A stretch of DNA of 64,000 bases from NCBI RefSeq assembly GCF_030400225.1, contig NZ_VJYB01000001.1, forward strand, positions 310,001 to 374,000, read 5' to 3'. This stretch comes from Lactobacillus sp. UCMA15818. GTDB taxonomy: Bacteria > Bacillota > Bacilli > Lactobacillales > Lactobacillaceae. Under the pieces are notes generated by a model. That model saw only the letters and a list, made by a program, of their open reading frames with translations, did no database searches and was not told where the DNA came from. The position numbers and the translations under genes are program-made. Below are positions 61,992 to 64,000 of this stretch, one piece after another; position 1 is the stretch's first letter, and each line of letters opens with the position of its first letter.

Positions 61992-62360
61992 CTAGGTAAA
62001 TAATAATGCCAAGAGTGCCAAAATTGCTGGTAAACCTTGCGATAAAATAATTTTTGGATTTGCTGTCAATGCGCCATATATCGCTGCAACAACAACAAAG
62101 CCAATAAAAAGCAATAATCCAGAAAAAACTGCATTACTTGGAAAAACAAATAATACTAAGAAGATTCCTACACCAATGAACCCATTATATAAACCTTGAT
62201 TAGCCATGGAAATTTTTGCCTCTTTTTGACTTAAATATTCTGGTGACAAACCGAATGCATTTTGTGCCATCTTACTTTGGACTGCAAACATCTCTAGTAG
62301 CATTATAAAAAACGCTTCGATAGCTACGAGAATAACTAAAATATAACTTAAGGTGCTCAA
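61992..62360 (-). CDS. DUF1304 family membrane protein
   Basis: A 122-aa protein with four hydrophobic segments, matching DUF1304. N-terminal LVAIEAFFIMLLEMFAVQSK and the mid part GLYNGFIGVGIFLVL are typical. Function unknown. TTG start after GGAGGACTTTTTT. Lies 19 bases after the SepM-like gene, so probably co-transcribed with it. Confidence 0.85.
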   Translation of the reverse strand: MSTLSYILVILVAIEAFFIMLLEMFAVQSKMAQNAFGLSPEYLSQKEAKISMANQGLYNGFIGVGIFLVLFVFPSNAVFSGLLLFIGFVVVAAIYGALTANPKIILSQGLPAILALLALLFT

Positions 62361-62379
62361 AAAAAGTCCTCCTTTTGCA

Positions 62380-63417
62380 TTATTTGTTTTCCTTCAAATA
62401 GGAAATTGCATCCGTGATAACCCTAACAGGAACGACCTTGATTTTTAAATTGAACTTCTTAACAGCTTTTTTGGCTTCCTGATAATTTGATATAGCCTGT
62501 GGATCAGCTTTTTTTTCAATTGCAGAAACTGGATTATTCGGTGCAAAAAATATTTTAGCACCTGCTCGATCAGCCGCAACGACTTTCTTATCAATTCCTC
62601 CGATATCTCCCACCTCACCATTACTTGAAATCGTACCTGTTCCAGCAATATTGCGCCCTAATTTCAGGTTGGTTCTAGATAACTGCGAATACATCTGAAG
62701 CGCTAGCATTAACCCTGCAGACGGACCACCTATTCCTTCCATATCAGTTTTTATTTTTGTGGCACTAATTATCCTTGTTCTTTCAGCAAGCGAAATTCCA
62801 ATCCCACTTCTATTTGTTCCAGCTAATTTAACAGTCTGTCCTGTTGCCTTTTTTTGTTTCCCATTTCTTAGATAGGTAATCTCAATTGGCGCTCCTTTTT
62901 TTTGTGAACGCACATAATTCATAAAACTGGTAGTATTTTCAAAGTGCTTATTGTTTACAGCAGTAATTGTATCGCCAACTTCGAGTTTATTCTTAAAAGT
63001 TGAATTTTTCAGAATAGACATTACATATATTCCCAAATACTCTTGCCGATATGCTTTATGTGTCAAATGCAAAGAAACTGCTTTGGCTTGGTTTACAGCG
63101 TCACTCATGTAATATGACTGAATTCTATCAAATTCAGAATCAGTTTCATTTCCAGATATTTCATCCTCTGGAATACGTGAAGTATACTTATCCAAGTAAC
63201 TAGTCAAATAAAGTAGCGGTGTTGCTCGCCCCAAACTAACATATGTTAGCATTAGTTCACCTTTTGTTTTATCTTTTTTTCCACTGACTTTAACATAATC
63301 AGCAACATTAACAGCTTTTCCAATTGTCTCTAAATAAAATGGCAAAGGTAAGAAACAGATAAGTGCTAAAACAATAACCCCTAATGCTGCTAGGATATAA
63401 ATCTTCATTTTCTTCAT
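62380..63417 (-). CDS. SepM-like PDZ/Lon-type serine protease
   Basis: A membrane-anchored protease of 345 aa: helix at about 6-27, PDZ domain about 125-190 (LEVGDTITAVNN), then a Lon-type proteolytic domain with Ser233 in GGPSAGL and the Lys in GGIDKKVVAA (277-278). Streptococcal SepM cuts the competence pheromone; here the substrate is unknown. Its ATG overlaps the coaD stop (ATGA). Confidence 0.9.
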   Translation of the reverse strand: MKKMKIYILAALGVIVLALICFLPLPFYLETIGKAVNVADYVKVSGKKDKTKGELMLTYVSLGRATPLLYLTSYLDKYTSRIPEDEISGNETDSEFDRIQSYYMSDAVNQAKAVSLHLTHKAYRQEYLGIYVMSILKNSTFKNKLEVGDTITAVNNKHFENTTSFMNYVRSQKKGAPIEITYLRNGKQKKATGQTVKLAGTNRSGIGISLAERTRIISATKIKTDMEGIGGPSAGLMLALQMYSQLSRTNLKLGRNIAGTGTISSNGEVGDIGGIDKKVVAADRAGAKIFFAPNNPVSAIEKKADPQAISNYQEAKKAVKKFNLKIKVVPVRVITDAISYLKENK

Positions 63418-63890
63418 ATCAGTTTATCCTTCAACGCCTCTTCAACATTCACTGGAACTAATCCCGCCAAGTCACCATCAAATTTTGCAACCTCTTTAAT
63501 CAAGCTGGAAGAAATATGTTCGTATTCTTTATTGGTAGGTAAAAAAAGCGTTTCTAAATCTGGATTTAATTTCTTATTAATCGCGGCAATATCCGTCTCA
63601 TACAAAAAGTCACGTCCGCTCCTGAGGCCCCTTAAAATTACTTGCGCTTGTAAATCCTTAGCAGCTTGAACAGTTAATACATTCTCACGGGCCGCAACAG
63701 TAACATTTTCAATATTTTGAATCTCATTTTTAATCAGCGCTACTCTTTCTATACTCGAAAAAAGTCCAGATTTACTAGTATTGGTCATCACAAGTACCAC
63801 AATTTCATCGAATATCAAAGAAGCTCTCTTTATTAAATCAAGATGCCCACATGTAATCGGATCGAAGCTTCCTGGAAATATTGCCTTCAT
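63414..63890 (-). CDS. coaD: Phosphopantetheine adenylyltransferase CoaD
   Basis: Adds AMP to 4'-phosphopantetheine, the fourth step of CoA synthesis (158 aa). The (H/T)xGH motif is FDPITCGHLDL, followed by RGLRSGRDFLYE and YEHISSSLIKEVA. Two bases after rsmD, so one operon. Confidence 0.97.
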   Translation of the reverse strand: MKAIFPGSFDPITCGHLDLIKRASLIFDEIVVLVMTNTSKSGLFSSIERVALIKNEIQNIENVTVAARENVLTVQAAKDLQAQVILRGLRSGRDFLYETDIAAINKKLNPDLETLFLPTNKEYEHISSSLIKEVAKFDGDLAGLVPVNVEEALKDKLI

Positions 63891-63892
63891 AA

Positions 63893-64000
63893 CTATTCAC
63901 CCCTGTATCGATAAACTACAACTTCTGTAATTCCATAATCAGCACGTCTAGTTAACTCCAAATTTAAAATATTATCTGGTAACTGTGCAACTTGGTCAGT
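63893..64000 (-). CDS. rsmD: 16S rRNA methyltransferase RsmD (C-terminal fragment)
   Basis: The last 35 codons only; the gene enters from the right edge. The tail LELTRRADYGITEVVVYRYR fits the end of RsmD (YGxTxI.IY), which methylates G966 of 16S rRNA. The rsmD-coaD order is nearly universal in Firmicutes and supports the name. Confidence 0.8.
   Translation of the reverse strand, partial: TDQVAQLPDNILNLELTRRADYGITEVVVYRYRGE

Overview
The window is AT-rich chromosomal DNA from a low-GC Gram-positive bacterium of the Lactobacillaceae. The evidence is the gene set and order: suf, rodA/mbl/murA, the F-type ATP synthase operon behind upp, prfA-prmC-ywlC, murT-gatD, gpsB-rnpB-rlmL, recU-pbp1A, tig-clpX, asd-dapA-rnjB and coaD-sepM-comEA/EB/EC-holA. 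The small families DUF2969, DUF1146 and EbsA point the same way. Genus cannot be settled from sequence alone; a group near Liquorilactobacillus, Ligilactobacillus or Lactiplantibacillus is my guess. Most genes lie on the minus strand, and many start with TTG or GTG behind a strong Shine-Dalgarno sequence.

Layout. 0-2.7 kb: Fe-S assembly genes sufC-sufD-sufS and an Spx/ArsC-like protein. 2.7-7.4 kb: cell shape and wall synthesis (rodA, yidD, mbl, murA). 7.5-14.1 kb: atpBEFHAGDC, with a promoter flanked by cre-like sites. 14.6-18.9 kb: upp, ywlC, prmC, prfA, tdk. 19.3-21.4 kb: the plus-strand pair murT-gatD (peptidoglycan amidation). 21.5-29.6 kb: an accessory-like stretch with manA, a serine hydrolase, a phosphatase, an MFS pump, an HAD phosphatase, a short MetF-like protein and a TIM-barrel protein, plus small unknowns. 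29.9-35.3 kb: fhs, ebsA, an RNase HI-like gene, rlmL, the RNase P RNA, gpsB, ypsA. 35.3-36.5 kb: a broken tnpB (IS200/IS605 group) split by a dispersed repeat. 36.6-39.5 kb: recU-pbp1A. 39.9-46.5 kb: a CPBP protease, an exported nuclease, a sortase, an ArlRS/CovRS-like two-component system, gnd. 46.8-57.2 kb: clpX, tig, tuf, a TPR-like protein, rnjB, dapA, asd, rpsO, rpsT. 57.2-64 kb: holA, comEC, comEB, comEA, a DUF1304 protein, a SepM-like protease, coaD, and the end of rsmD.

The most interesting non-genic feature is a dispersed composite repeat. It has a terminator-like stem-loop (core GGGTCAAAAGTTAA / TTTTGACCC) followed by an imperfect long hairpin of roughly 110 bp. At least ten loci carry it or only its stem-loop. 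In nearly every case the stem-loop faces the 3' end of the neighbouring gene, so it acts like a 3'-UTR module. One long copy lies inside the broken tnpB, so the element can move or be carried into genes. Another lies just upstream of murT and has lost one arm of its terminator. Other points of note are a 26-bp motif repeated upstream of ypsA and the nuclease gene, a long palindrome before comEA, possible AUA and CUG starts (comEC, RNase HI-like), and an RNase J2 with a substituted metal site. I found no CRISPR array, prophage, tRNA or rRNA gene.
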